From: Candidatus Binatia bacterium
Lineage (GTDB): Bacteria; Desulfobacterota; Binatia; HRBIN30
DNA: 64,000 nucleotides
Direction of reading: 5' to 3'
Assembly (NCBI GenBank): GCA_023150935.1
Contig: JAKLJW010000024.1
Coordinates: 1 to 64,000 of the forward strand
Shown: positions 50,011 to 60,700 of the stretch, piece after piece
Layout: the number at the start of each line of letters is the position of its first letter
Numbering within the stretch: the first letter of the stretch is position 1
Notes under the pieces: model-generated
What the model saw: the letters and a program-made list of their open reading frames with translations, nothing else
Database searches by the model: none
Told to the model about the DNA's origin: nothing
Translations under genes and position numbers: made by a program

Positions 50011-50339
50011 CCGTACTGCAAGTCCTGGGCGACGCGGACACCGTGCTCGCCTTCGCGCTCGGCGGCGTCGCCGGCCGCATCGTCCACGCCGCGGCCGATG
50101 CCCGCGCGGCCATTGCCGAGGCGATCGACGCGATGCGCGCCGAAGAAGCGTCCGGGACGATCGTCCCGTGCCTGCTGGTGATCACCACGCGGGTGGCCGA
50201 CCTGGCGCGCGACCTTGTCGATGCGGCCGTTCTCGACACCAGGGGTCCGTTGGTGATCGAGATTCCCGGCTTCGGCGACGAGCCCGGCGGCGATCCGGTC
50301 GGTCACTTCGTCGAGCGCGTACTGGGAGTCCAACTGTGA
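50007..50339 (+). CDS. atpF: V/A-type ATPase subunit F
   Basis: A 110-residue central-stalk subunit with a CheY-like fold. The start LQVLGDADTVLAFALGGVAG, the middle CLLVITTRVADLARDLVD and the end GPLVIEIPGFGDEPGGDPVG follow the family. It couples rotation of the catalytic head to the membrane ring. Its ATG overlaps the atpK stop, and its stop overlaps the atpE GTG. Confidence 0.9.
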   Translation: MTVLQVLGDADTVLAFALGGVAGRIVHAAADARAAIAEAIDAMRAEEASGTIVPCLLVITTRVADLARDLVDAAVLDTRGPLVIEIPGFGDEPGGDPVGHFVERVLGVQL

Positions 50340-50983
50340 ACACGATTCCCGCAACGGCCCTGGAGGCAGAAAGCCTCGCCGCGCTCATCCGCGAGCAATC
50401 GGCGGCAGAGGCGGCCGCCGTCGTGGCGCAGGGGCGGGAGCGCGCCGAACGCATTCGGGAGGCGGGAGCGCGGCAGGTCGAACGCGTCGAGCATGACGCT
50501 CGGGAGGAGGGCACCGCGCGCGGGCGCCGGGAGGCCGCACAACTCCTCGCCGCGGCGGAGACGGAGTGTCAGCGCCGTTACCTGCAAGCGCGGGAAAGGT
50601 TGATCGAGGAGAGCATCGCGCACGCCAGCGAGCGGCTCGCCGGATTAGCCACGCGACCCGACGCCGCGATCGTCGTCGAGCGCTTGATTGCCGCCGGATT
50701 GCAGATCCTTCCGCCGGGTCCCGTGCGCGTATCGATGCCGGAGGCCTACGCGGGTCTTCTCGATGCCGCTGCCCTCGACCGTCTCGGGGGCGCGCGCATC
50801 GAGATCAAGCTGCAGCCTGACTTTCCGTCGGGTGGAGGGGTAATTCTCGAAACGCCCGAGGGTCGACTGCGGTTCGACAATTCCTTCGGGGCGCGCCTTC
50901 GGCGGTTGGCAGATCGCCTCCGGCGGGCAGTTGCCGAAGCGCGGCACATCGACCAGCTCGCCGCGGTTACCAGGCCGGATTGA
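50336..50983 (+). CDS. atpE: V/A-type ATPase peripheral-stalk subunit E
   Basis: A 215-residue stalk subunit. A long Ala/Glu/Arg coiled coil (about 10-105, for example ARQVERVEHDAREEGTARGR) leads into a globular C-terminal domain with GGVILETPEGRLRFDNSF, a clear subunit E signature. The GTG start overlaps atpF. With subunit H it would form the outer stalk. Confidence 0.9.
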   Translation: MNTIPATALEAESLAALIREQSAAEAAAVVAQGRERAERIREAGARQVERVEHDAREEGTARGRREAAQLLAAAETECQRRYLQARERLIEESIAHASERLAGLATRPDAAIVVERLIAAGLQILPPGPVRVSMPEAYAGLLDAAALDRLGGARIEIKLQPDFPSGGGVILETPEGRLRFDNSFGARLRRLADRLRRAVAEARHIDQLAAVTRPD

Positions 50984-50988
50984 CGACC

Positions 50989-52758
50989 ATGACTTCTGCC
51001 CCGGAAACCTGCGGTATTGTCACCGGCGTCAATGGTCCGGTGGTCAGGGCGCGAGTCACCCCGACCCTGGGCATGGCGGAGCTGGTATGGGTCAGCGCGG
51101 CGCGGCTCGTCGGCGAAGTCATCGGGCTGCACGACGATCAGGCGACGATACAGGTCTACGAGGAAACGACCGGGTTGCGTCCCGGGGACCCGGTATACGC
51201 GGCCCGCCTGCCGTTGTTCGTAGAGCTCGGGCCGGGTCTGCTCGGCAACATCTTCGATGGCATTCAGCGTCCGCTGGAAACCCTTGCCCGCCGCGGCGGA
51301 GAATTCATTCGTCGCGGGGCCGCGGCGGCGCCGTTGGACCGCGCCCGCGCGTGGTCATTCGAACCGATGCTGCGGGCCGGGCAGGTGGTAAGTGGCGGCG
51401 AAGTGCTCGGCACCGTCCAGGAAACCGCGTTGATCGAGCATCGCGTCCTCGTGCCGCCCGACGTCAACGGCACGGTCGTGCGGGTAGCCCCGGCCGGCGA
51501 CTACACGCTCGACGACCCGGTGGCCCTGGTGGCGGGGGTCGGAATGGTGCGCGACGTCTTTCTCTTTCACCGTTGGCCGGTGCGGCGCGAACGGCCGGCC
51601 CGCGCCCGCAACGCCGCGAACGTCCCGTTGCTCACCGGGCAAAGGGTAATCGACGCATTCTTCCCGCTGGCCCGGGGCGGTACGGCGGCGATTCCCGGCG
51701 GTTTCGGAACCGGCAAGACGGTCACGCAGCACAACCTGACGAAGTGGGCGCACGCCAGCATCATCGTGTACATCGGCTGCGGCGAGCGGGGGAACGAAAT
51801 GACCGGGGTGCTGACCGAGTTGCCGCAACTCGAGGATCCGCGCACCGGGCGGCCGTTGCTCGAGCGCACCGTGCTGGTCGCCAACACGTCGAACATGCCG
51901 GTCGCGGCGCGGGAGGCCTCGATCTACACCGGCATCACGATCGCCGAGTACTACCGCGACATGGGTTACCACGTCGCGCTGATGGCCGACTCGACCTCGC
52001 GCTGGGCGGAAGCGCTGCGCGAGATCTCCGGTCGTCTGGAAGAAATGCCGGCGGAGGAGGGGTTTCCGGCTTACCTGGCGACGCGGCTGGCGGCGTTTTA
52101 CGAGCGCGCCGGCAGCGTCACCACCCTTGCCGGCACGGAGGGTTCCGTCAGCGTGATCGGGGCGGTGTCGCCTCCCGGTGGCGACTTCACCGAGCCGGTG
52201 ACGCAGCACACCAAGCGCTTCGTGCGCTGCTTCTGGGGTCTCGACAAGGAGCTGGCGAGTGCCCGCTTTTTTCCGGCGATCAATTTCCGCGATTCGTACA
52301 GCGAGTACGCCGACGACCTGGCGGAGTGGTGGCGCGCCAATGGTTTTCCCGACTGGCCGGGTTTGCGCGCGCGCGCCGTCGCGCTGCTGAACGAGGAGAT
52401 CAAGCTGCAACAAATCGTCAGGCTGGTGGGCGAGGAGTCGTTGCCGGACCGCGAACGCATGGTGCTCGAGGGCGCATGGGTGTTGCGCAACGCCTTCCTG
52501 CAGCAGAACGCCTTCGACGCGATCGACCGCTACAGCTCGCCGGCGAAGCAGGTACGCATGCTGCGCGCCGTGTTCGGGTACGTCGAGCGCGGCATGGAAG
52601 TCATCGAGCGCAAGATCCCGATTTACCGGGTCAAGGAACTGGGGGTGCGCGCGCGCTTGATGCGCATGCGCTTCGAGATTCCCGACGACGCCATCGAGCG
52701 GTTCGACGAGCTGGTCGACGCGATCGACGCGGAGATGGACCGGCTCGCGACGGAGTGA
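50989..52758 (+). CDS. atpA: V/A-type ATPase catalytic subunit A
   Basis: The 589-residue catalytic subunit. Walker A is IPGGFGTGKTVTQH; IGCGERGNEMTGVL and VALMADSTSRWAEALREISG hold the catalytic Glu and Walker B region. The V/A-specific non-homologous insert lies at about 110-200 (AWSFEPMLRAGQVVSGGEVL). The ATG at 50989 is preferred to the TTG at 50980, which overlaps the atpE stop. Full length and apparently functional. Confidence 0.97.
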   Translation: MTSAPETCGIVTGVNGPVVRARVTPTLGMAELVWVSAARLVGEVIGLHDDQATIQVYEETTGLRPGDPVYAARLPLFVELGPGLLGNIFDGIQRPLETLARRGGEFIRRGAAAAPLDRARAWSFEPMLRAGQVVSGGEVLGTVQETALIEHRVLVPPDVNGTVVRVAPAGDYTLDDPVALVAGVGMVRDVFLFHRWPVRRERPARARNAANVPLLTGQRVIDAFFPLARGGTAAIPGGFGTGKTVTQHNLTKWAHASIIVYIGCGERGNEMTGVLTELPQLEDPRTGRPLLERTVLVANTSNMPVAAREASIYTGITIAEYYRDMGYHVALMADSTSRWAEALREISGRLEEMPAEEGFPAYLATRLAAFYERAGSVTTLAGTEGSVSVIGAVSPPGGDFTEPVTQHTKRFVRCFWGLDKELASARFFPAINFRDSYSEYADDLAEWWRANGFPDWPGLRARAVALLNEEIKLQQIVRLVGEESLPDRERMVLEGAWVLRNAFLQQNAFDAIDRYSSPAKQVRMLRAVFGYVERGMEVIERKIPIYRVKELGVRARLMRMRFEIPDDAIERFDELVDAIDAEMDRLATE

Positions 52759-52761
52759 GTC

Positions 52762-54186
52762 ATGGACGCGCCCGTAACCGACCACGCCGGGCTGGAATAT
52801 CGCGGGCTCCATCAGATCCGCGGGCCGCTGATCTTTCTGCGTGGGGTGCTCGGCGTCGGATACGGCGAGCTGGCGGAGATCGTGTCGCCGACCGGGCAGA
52901 CGCTGCACGGACGGGTGCTCGAACTGCGGCACGATCTCGCCGTGGTCGAGGTGCTCGAGGGGACCAGCGAGCTATCGGTGGCCGAAACGCGGGTGCGCTT
53001 CCTTGGTCATCCGCTGCAAGTGCCGGTGGCGCGGGAGATGCTCGGCCGGGTCTTCGACGGTCTGGGCAGGCCGCTGGACGGCGCCCCGCCGCCGCTGGCC
53101 GAGGCGCTGCGCGACGTCAACGGCGAACCGATCAACCCGGTGCGCCGCGACTACCCGCGCGATTGCATCCAGACGGGCATTTCGACGATCGACGGCATGA
53201 ACACGCTCGTGCGCGGTCAGAAGCTCCCGATCTTCTCGGGGAGCGGTTTGCCGCATGACGCGCTTGCCGCCCAGATCGTGCGGCAGGCGACGATTCCGGG
53301 AGCCGGCGAGCAGTTCGCGGTCGTGTTCGCAGCCATCGGCGTCAACCACGATGTCGCCGCGTTCTTTCAGCGCAGTATTCGGGAATGCGGCGCGCTGCGC
53401 ACCAGCGTGCTGTTTCTCAATCTCGCCGACGATCCGAGCATCGAGCGGCTGGTGACGCCGCGGGCGGCTCTGACCGTCGCGGAGTTCCTCGCCTTCGATA
53501 TCGGCCTGCACGTTCTCGTCGTACTGACCGACCTGACCAACTACTGCGAAGCCCTGCGCGAGGTCGCCACCGCCAAGGGCGAGGTGCCGAGCCGCAAGGG
53601 CTATCCCGGTTATCTCTACAGCGATCTGGCGTCGATCTACGAACGAGCGGGCCGTCTCAAGGGCCGGCCCGGCTCGATCACGCAGATCCCGATCCTCACG
53701 ATGCCCAACGACGACATCACGCACCCGATTCCCGACCTGACCGGCTACATCACCGAGGGGCAGATCGTCCTGTCTCGCGACCTGCACGCCAGGGGTATTT
53801 ATCCGCCGATCGACGTCATGCCGTCGCTATCGCGCTTGATGGAGGACGGCATTGGCGCGGCGCGGACGCGGGGAGACCACTCTCCGCTGGCCAGCCAGCT
53901 ATACGCCGCCTACGCGCGCATGAAGGAGGTCGGGCGCCTCGCCAGCATCATCGGCGAGCAGGAGCTTTCGGAGGTGAACCGGCGCTATCTGCAGTTCGGC
54001 GAGAGCTTCGAGCGCCAATTCGTCGGCCAGGGTCTGACCGATAATCGTACCTTCGACCAGACCCTCGATTTGGGCTGGCACGCGTTGGCGCCGCTGCCGG
54101 ACAGCGAACTCACCCGCATCGGCCGTGCCCTGTTGCAGCGGCATCGGCCGGAGGCAGCGGGCGCGAGCGAGCCGGCCCGAGTGTGA
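52762..54186 (+). CDS. atpB: V/A-type ATPase regulatory subunit B
   Basis: The 474-residue non-catalytic nucleotide-binding subunit. The normal P-loop is replaced by [16 protein letters not shown], as in all B subunits. [30 protein letters not shown] and the arginine-finger region [19 protein letters not shown] are present. It starts 3 bp after the atpA stop and forms the A3B3 head with it. Confidence 0.97.
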   Translation: MDAPVTDHAGLEYRGLHQIRGPLIFLRGVLGVGYGELAEIVSPTGQTLHGRVLELRHDLAVVEVLEGTSELSVAETRVRFLGHPLQVPVAREMLGRVFDGLGRPLDGAPPPLAEALRDVNGEPINPVRRDYPRDCIQTGISTIDGMNTLVRGQKLPIFSGSGLPHDALAAQIVRQATIPGAGEQFAVVFAAIGVNHDVAAFFQRSIRECGALRTSVLFLNLADDPSIERLVTPRAALTVAEFLAFDIGLHVLVVLTDLTNYCEALREVATAKGEVPSRKGYPGYLYSDLASIYERAGRLKGRPGSITQIPILTMPNDDITHPIPDLTGYITEGQIVLSRDLHARGIYPPIDVMPSLSRLMEDGIGAARTRGDHSPLASQLYAAYARMKEVGRLASIIGEQELSEVNRRYLQFGESFERQFVGQGLTDNRTFDQTLDLGWHALAPLPDSELTRIGRALLQRHRPEAAGASEPARV

Positions 54187-54196
54187 GGTGCTTGCC

Positions 54197-54844
54197 ATGC
54201 GCCGTACCGACGTTCCAGCCACCAAGAGCAACCTGCTGCGCATGCGGGAACAGTTCGTCTTCGTGCGCAGTGGTCACCAACTGCTCGAGCAGAAACGCGA
54301 GATCCTGCTCGAAGAGCTTATGCAAATCGCGCGCGACGCCAAGCGATCGCGCCGGCAATTGACCGCCGCGCTGCAGCGCGCCTATGCGACGCTGCGCGCC
54401 GCCCTTGTAACCGACGGGCAGCCGGCCATCGAAGCCGAAGCTCTCGCTCCCGCCCCGCCCGCTACCCTGCGGGTGCGGGAACGCAGCGTCATGGGGGTCA
54501 CCGTGCCGCTGCTCTCGTTCGAGGGCCCGCCGGCGGCGGTCGCTGCCGTAGCCGGGGGCATGGCGAGCCCGGGCGCAGCGCTGGTCGGACGCCGCCTCCG
54601 CGCTCTGCTACCCGCGCTGGTCCATCAGGCCGAGGTGGAAGTTTCGTGCCGCCGCCTGGCCACGGAGCTGCAGAAGACCCAGCGCAAAGTGAACGCGCTC
54701 GAACACATTTTCATCCCGGAGTACCGCGACACCATCCGGTTCATAGAGGGATCGCTGGAGGAGAAGGAACGGGAGGGACTGTTCCAGATGAAGCTGCTCA
54801 AGGGGCGCCAGATCGCGGCGTCGGAAGGGGGCGGAGATGAGTGA
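54197..54844 (+). CDS. atpD: V/A-type ATPase central-shaft subunit D
   Basis: A 215-residue rotor shaft. Two long helices, ATKSNLLRMREQFVFVRSGH followed by LLEQKREILLEELMQIARDA at the N terminus, and RRLATELQKTQRKVNALEHI at the C terminus, form the coiled coil inside the A3B3 head. The ending IPEYRDTIRFIEGSLEEKER is a family signature. It overlaps the universal stress gene by 8 bp. Confidence 0.95.
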   Translation: MRRTDVPATKSNLLRMREQFVFVRSGHQLLEQKREILLEELMQIARDAKRSRRQLTAALQRAYATLRAALVTDGQPAIEAEALAPAPPATLRVRERSVMGVTVPLLSFEGPPAAVAAVAGGMASPGAALVGRRLRALLPALVHQAEVEVSCRRLATELQKTQRKVNALEHIFIPEYRDTIRFIEGSLEEKEREGLFQMKLLKGRQIAASEGGGDE

Positions 54845-55343
54845 GTCATATCGAGTGAAACGCTTGCTCGTTCCCGTCGACGGTTCGGAGTTCTCCCGCT
54901 TCGCGGCCCAGTATGCGTTGCGTCTGGCCGCCGCGCAGCGTTCGGAAGTGATCTTCCTGCACGTCGTCGACCGCAAGGTGGTCAAGGCGCTGACCCGACG
55001 AGGAACGGTGAGCGAGAGCGCCGCCCTGCAGGAGCTGACGGAAAACGGCCGGGTGTACCTGCACGACGTGGCGCGTCTGGCCGGCGAATTGCGGGTGGAC
55101 CATCGCGAAGAACTGAGTGAAGGCGACCCGGCGGTGGCGATTATCGAGAACGCCGCGCGGATGGACGTGGACCTGATCGTTATGGGACGGCGCGGACGCA
55201 GCGGGCCGCGCCGCATGCTGATGGGCAGCATAACGCAGCGGGTCATCGAATGCGGAGACCGACCGATCCTCGTGATTACCGGCCCGCCGGCGGCGGAGGG
55301 GGAGAGCGGGCGTCAGGAGAGTCCCGAGGCTTTGCCATCCTGA
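54837..55343 (+). CDS. Universal stress protein (UspA family)
   Basis: A 168-residue single-domain universal stress protein. VKRLLVPVDGSEFSRFAAQY is the first strand and helix. LIVMGRRGRSGPRRMLMGSI fits the ATP-binding pattern G-2x-G-9x-G(S/T). Overlap with atpD ties its expression to the ATPase operon, so a role in energy or pH stress is plausible but inferred. A strong hairpin terminator follows. Confidence 0.92.
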   Translation: MSESYRVKRLLVPVDGSEFSRFAAQYALRLAAAQRSEVIFLHVVDRKVVKALTRRGTVSESAALQELTENGRVYLHDVARLAGELRVDHREELSEGDPAVAIIENAARMDVDLIVMGRRGRSGPRRMLMGSITQRVIECGDRPILVITGPPAAEGESGRQESPEALPS

Positions 55344-55415
55344 AGCGCGATGGCTGCGCCCTCCGTCCGAGCGTCCCCCGGGGAGTCGGAAGGATTTCCA
55401 GGCCCCACAAACGCC

Positions 55416-55449
55416 ACGGGCCGCGATCCCTTTCGAGATCGCGGCCCGT
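55416..55449. terminator. Bidirectional terminator after the ATPase operon
   Basis: A perfect 13-bp stem (ACGGGCCGCGATC / GATCGCGGCCCGT) with an eight-base loop lies between the universal stress gene and the convergent OmpA-family gene. Confidence 0.85.
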
Positions 55450-55503
55450 TCGCTTCGCGGTCAGAGAGTACCCGCCGGGCGGGTGCTCGTTACGATCGAT
55501 ACC

Positions 55504-56535
55504 TCAATCGAGTCGCAGCTCCGTGCGGCGGTTCTGGGCGCGTCCGTCCGCCGTCTCATTGGAAGCCACGGGATTCGACTCGCCAAAGCCCTCGACCTTG
55601 ATCCGCTTGGACGAGATACCGCCCTTGACGAGGTAATTGCGTACCGCCTCGGCGCGGCGCATCGACAGTTTCATGTTGTACGCATCCGAGCCGACGCTGT
55701 CGGTGTACCCGGCGCATATCACGCCGACGCTCTCGGGCTCGGACTTGAGCACCTTGATCGCCTCGTCGAGGACCGGGATCGCGTCGGGCCGGATGTTGGA
55801 CTTGTCGAAATCGAAATGCACCGACCGCAGAACGATCTTCTTCTTCATCGGCGGCGCGGCAACCGGCGGGGGAGGAGGCGGCGGCGGTGGCGGCGGTGGA
55901 ACTGCCTCTTCCGCAAACGTGTATTTCACCGAGATACCCGCGGTAGCCCACTGCGCGTCGGCCGGGCCCTGCTGATCGAGGGGGGCCGGCTTAGGACCGC
56001 CGAGATAGTAGGGGTGCGGCGACATGTAGGCCCGATTCCAGCGGCCGAAGGCACCGACGGCCCAGTTCGGCGAGAGGTTGTAATCGATACCGCCGCCCAC
56101 CTGGAAGCCGGGGGCCCACTGGTTCATGCGCCCGCCCATCGCCTTATACCCACCGCCCTGCGCGCCCACGTGCAAGTCGACCAGATCGTCGAAGACGGGC
56201 AGCGAGAAGCGCGGCCCGGCGGTCAACGCCCACATCGTCGTCCACTGCGTCTCGTTCGCGATATCCTGCTGGTAATACCGGCGATTGTCGTCGTCGGGCG
56301 GCCACGCGTTGATGTGCATCTGCGTGAGCAAGCCGATGTACTTGTTGAACTGATAACCGACGAAGGGCTCGCCGGTCATACCGAGCTGTACGTGCTGCCG
56401 GAAGTTGTCGTTAGTCGGCTGTGCGATGCCGAGGTCGGCCCCCAGAAACAATCCGGGCTCTGCTGCCCGTGAGGTCGCCGCACCCATCACGAGGCACGTT
56501 AACCCTACACCGATTAATCTGCTCAGTTTGCGCAT
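55504..56535 (-). CDS. OmpA-family outer-membrane protein
   Basis: A 343-residue protein. The signal peptide (about 1-25, ending TSRAAEPG) is followed by a beta-barrel domain (about 28-205) with GLFLGADLGIAQPTNDNFRQ and a polyproline hinge. The C-terminal OmpA domain (about 225-343) contains VHFDFDKSNIRPDAIPVLDE, GYTDSVGSDAYNMKLSMRRA and GFGESNPVASNETADGRAQN then RRTE, which binds peptidoglycan. ATG after GGAGGAA. It probably anchors the outer membrane to the wall; a separate promoter is likely because 150 bp separate it from the efflux genes. Confidence 0.93.
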   Translation of the reverse strand: MRKLSRLIGVGLTCLVMGAATSRAAEPGLFLGADLGIAQPTNDNFRQHVQLGMTGEPFVGYQFNKYIGLLTQMHINAWPPDDDNRRYYQQDIANETQWTTMWALTAGPRFSLPVFDDLVDLHVGAQGGGYKAMGGRMNQWAPGFQVGGGIDYNLSPNWAVGAFGRWNRAYMSPHPYYLGGPKPAPLDQQGPADAQWATAGISVKYTFAEEAVPPPPPPPPPPPPVAAPPMKKKIVLRSVHFDFDKSNIRPDAIPVLDEAIKVLKSEPESVGVICAGYTDSVGSDAYNMKLSMRRAEAVRNYLVKGGISSKRIKVEGFGESNPVASNETADGRAQNRRTELRLD

Positions 56536-56685
56536 ACCGTTCCTCCTTCGCTTCGTCCTCGCCGGGCCGAAACACCAGCCTCGCCGCCCCCCCTTAAAGA
56601 GCAAATTTCGATGAACTCGTACTACAAAAGCCCCCCTGCGTCCAGCCTTACATCGGGTCCGCCGGCAATAACGGCAGCGATCGCG

Positions 56686-57762
56686 TTAGTGCCCGGACAC
56701 CAGCACTTCCTCACCGGGGCGCAAGCCACTCAGCACCTCGAAACGATCTGCCCCGGCCGGGGGTCCGAGGGTGACCAGGCGCCGGGAGGTGCGGCGCTCC
56801 GCATCGACGACGGTCACGAAAGTGAGCTGGCCGACGGTCTGCACGGCCGCTCCGGGCACGAGGACGCGCGCGCGCTGACCGGCAGGAATCACGAGGCGGC
56901 CAAACATGCCGGTGTAAACATTCTCGCCCCGCGGCAGTCCGACCTTGACCAGGAACGTGCGCGATCCGGCCTCGGCCTGCGGCACGATCTCGTCGACCAC
57001 GCCGCGCAGCACTGCCCCGTCGAGGCCGATGCGCACGTCGAGGGAATCCCCCGGTTTGATGCCGACGGCCAGCGACTCGCGCACGGGGACTTCGATGCGC
57101 AAGGCCGACGGGTCGTAAAGAGCGAGGATCGGCTTGCCCGGAACGGTAGTATCGCCGGGGTCCGCGTACCGATCGACGACCCGGCCGCTGACCGGCGCGG
57201 CGATCTCGGCGTAACTCAGGGCAATGTCGGCGCCGCGCACCCCCTCCCGGGCGCGCTCGAGCTCGGCGGCCGCAATCTTGTAAGCGGCTTCAGCCTGGTC
57301 GAGTTCGCCCTGGCTGACGATCCCCTGTTTGTTCAACTGCACGGCCCGGTCGTAATCGGCCTGCCGGCTGCGGTGCGCCGCCTCCGCGGCGTCGGCCGCC
57401 CGCCGCGCCTCGAAGGCCCTGGCCTGCAAGTCGCGGTCGTCCAGCCGGATAAGGACAGCGCCCTTCTCCACCTGATCGCCGGCGCGAACGGCTATCTCGC
57501 GGATGGCGGCAAGGATGCGCGCCGACACTCCGGTCTTACGTTCCGCCTGCACGGTTCCGGCCGCCTCTTCGACGACCGGAACCGATTCCTCGACGATGGT
57601 CGCCTTTATCGCGTCGGCGGGTGCTGTCGGCACCGCGACCGCGCCGAATCCGGGGGCGATCTTGTGACCGAAGAAGCCCGACATCCACATGATCGACAGC
57701 ACCATGACGGCTATGCCGATGCCCGCCTGAGCTACCTTCACCATCGTCTGCCGCGAAGCCAT
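56686..57762 (-). CDS. RND efflux periplasmic adaptor (membrane fusion protein)
   Basis: A 358-residue HlyD/AcrA-type adaptor with an N-terminal membrane anchor (about 12-32). The lipoyl-like half-motifs are SARILAAIREIAVRAGDQVE and AEIAAPVSGRVVDRYADPGD, with an Ala/Glu-rich alpha hairpin (about 110-175) between them. The ATG at 57762 has GGAGG five bases before it; another ATG lies six codons earlier. It follows the RND permease gene on the same strand, and would link the pump to an outer-membrane channel that is not encoded here. Confidence 0.92.
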   Translation of the reverse strand: MASRQTMVKVAQAGIGIAVMVLSIMWMSGFFGHKIAPGFGAVAVPTAPADAIKATIVEESVPVVEEAAGTVQAERKTGVSARILAAIREIAVRAGDQVEKGAVLIRLDDRDLQARAFEARRAADAAEAAHRSRQADYDRAVQLNKQGIVSQGELDQAEAAYKIAAAELERAREGVRGADIALSYAEIAAPVSGRVVDRYADPGDTTVPGKPILALYDPSALRIEVPVRESLAVGIKPGDSLDVRIGLDGAVLRGVVDEIVPQAEAGSRTFLVKVGLPRGENVYTGMFGRLVIPAGQRARVLVPGAAVQTVGQLTFVTVVDAERRTSRRLVTLGPPAGADRFEVLSGLRPGEEVLVSGH

Positions 57763-57786
57763 CGTTGCCTCCGTGCCCATTCGTGG

Positions 57787-60700
57787 TCACTGGGCCTGGC
57801 GGGGCACACCGTGCCCTTCCCGGTTGCGGTATACGAGGTCGTACGTGACCGGGATAACCAGGAGCGTGAATGCCGTCGACACCAGGAGTCCGAAGATCAG
57901 CGCCCACGCCAGCCCCGAGAAGATCGGGTCGAGTGTAATTGGCCAGGCCGCCAGCATTGCCGTTCCCGCCGTCAACATGATCGGACGGAACCGTACCGCT
58001 CCGCTGCCCAGCAGCGCCGCACGCAGGCTCTGCCCTTCTTTGAGCCGTTCGTGAACGAACTCGATCAGTAGCACCGCATTGCGCACCGCAATACCGGAAA
58101 GCGCAATCATGCCGATCATTGCCGTGGCGGTAAAGAACACCGGATTCGGATAGATACCGACCGGCGTCGAGGTCAGGCGGTTCAGCAGCCAGAAACCCGG
58201 CATGATACCGATGACCGTGAGCGGGATGGAGATCATCAGGATGAGGGGCATGGCGTACGATCCGGTCTGGTAGACGAGGAGTACGTAAATGCCGAGGCAC
58301 GCCATACCGAAGGCGATGCCGAGGTCGCGAAAGACGTCGAGGGTGATCTGCCATTCGCCCTCGCCACTCCACACCGCCCGGGTACCGGCGGGCAGCGCCC
58401 AGGGCACCCCCCCGCCGTTGCGAAAGTAGGTGCGCCCGTCGACGTCGCGAGGCGAGGCGGCCGGCGGTGTCGCCCCGGCCGACAACTCGTCGGCCGTCAC
58501 GTCGACGATCGCTTCGGCCGGCGCCCGCCCGGCAGTCTCGGCAAACACGTACGCTACCGGCTGCAGGTCCTTGTGGTAAATCGTCCGGTCCGCCCTGGTT
58601 TCGAGGAAGCGGCCCAACTCGCCGAGTTGGACGATGGGCACCGGGGCCGTACGCATCCCGCCGGCTTCGCGGACCTGGGTATAGCCGGGCCGCCCCTTGA
58701 GGTAGATCGTCCGCAGATCCTCGACGGAACTCCGCGTCGCCCGCGGCAAGCGCAGGACGATGTCGAGGGGATTGACCTCGCCCGGCGCGTGCAGCCGACT
58801 CGCGGTCATGCCGTCGAGACTGAGGCGGACGACCTGGCCGATGTCGCTCGTGGCGATGCCCGACAGTGCCGCCTTCTCTTTGTCGACCGTGAAGGTCCAC
58901 TGCGGCTGCTCGGCTTCGACGCTGGTGTCGACGTCGGCCACAAACGGCTCGACGCGCAGCCGCGCCGCAAGGATTTCCGCCGCCGCCTGCAAGCGCGGGT
59001 AGGGGACGCCGTCGTCGCCGTAGATCTCCACCGCGAGCGTAGAGATAACCGGCGGCCCCGGCGGGGATTCCACGATCTTGATGTTGGCGTCCCAGGCCCG
59101 CGCCACCGGCTCGAGCAGGGAGCGCAGGCGCAGGACGATGTCATGCGACTGCGCGCTGCGCTCGCGTTTGCCCGCCAGATTGACGCGAATATCGGCCAGG
59201 TGCGGCCCGCGCCGGAGGTAGTAGTGGCGGACCAAACCATTAAAGTCGATCGCCGAGGCAACACCGCTATAGACGCTGTAGTTGGTGACCTCGGGAAGGC
59301 CGGCGACCACGCCAGCTAGCGCGCGCGCCGCGGCGTCGGTACGTTCCAGCGTAGTCCCTTCGGGCATGTCGATGACGATCTGGAACTCGTTCTTGTTGTC
59401 GAACGGAAGCATCTTGAGGGGCACCAGACGGACACCTCCCAACGAGAGTGCCGCAAGGAACAAGATCGCCATGAGCACCAGCAGCCCGACCCCCAATCGG
59501 CGGGATTCCAGCAACGGGCCCAGCAAGGCCCTGTAAGTCCGATAAGTCAGAGTGCGTTCGAGCACGTAAGGTTCACGTTGCTCTTCCCGATACACGCGGC
59601 GCAACGCGTGGTAGGTCATCCACGGCGTCACCGTGAACGCGACCACGAGGCTCATGAGCATGGCGAGCGGCACGTTGAGTGCCATGGGCCTCATGTACGG
59701 GCCCATCATGCCGGTGATGAAGAACATCGGCAGGAAGGAAACGATGACCGCCAGCGTCGCCAGGATGATCGGCGGCCGGACCTCCTGGACCGCCGTCAGG
59801 ACCGCCTGCAACGGCGGTTCGAGTCGCATCTGAAAGTGCCGGTAGATGTTCTCGACGTCGACGATGGGATCGTCGACGACGAGGCCGAGCGACAGGATCA
59901 GCGCGAACAGCGTCACGCGGTTGATCGTGTAACCGAAGAGGTAATTGACAAAGAGCGTCAGCGAGAACGCAATCGGTACGGCCACGGCCACCACCAGCGC
60001 CTCCCGCCAGCCGAGCGAGAACGCGATGAGCGCGATGACGATCACCAGTGCCACAGCAAGCCCCTCGACCAACTCGTTGACCTTGTGGTTGGCAGTCTCG
60101 CCGTAGTTGCGGGTGATTTCGTATTCGACGCCGTCCGGAAACAGCACCGGAGCCAGCTCGGCAACGCGCTCGGCCACCGCGTCGGCCACCCATACGGCGT
60201 TGGTACCCTTCTTCTTCGCCACCGCGACATGCACCGCGGGCGCAAAATCGCCCCTGGCCGGACGGCCGACCGCCGCCCGATCGGCGGGACCGAAGCCGAG
60301 CCAGGTATAGGTCTGCCGCTCGTCCGGTCCGTCGACCACTCTGGCAACGTCGCGCAAGAACACCGGCGCCCCGTCGACGACGTTCACCACCGCCGACCGC
60401 AGCGACTCCGCGTCCGGAAAGAAGCCGCCGGCTTCGACCAGGTACCGCCGGTCCCCCTGGTCGAACCCGGCGCTGTCCGTTTCGCTGTTGGACACGCCGA
60501 GCGCCCAGGCTACCTCGATCGGCGAGGTGCGCCGCGCCGCCAGGGCATGGGTATCCAGCTCCAGCACAATGCGCCGGGGCGGCCCGCCGATCACCTCCGT
60601 GCGGTTGGTGTTCGGCACCGCCTGCAGACGCAGTTCGAGTTCCTCGGCGACGCGCCGCAGCGCATAGTCGTCGTAGCGTGCCGGGTCTCGGCTCCAAAGA

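Noticed and set aside
50931..53258. 775-residue frame across atpA and atpB
   Set aside because: A shifted frame of two clear ATPase genes; no conserved motif.
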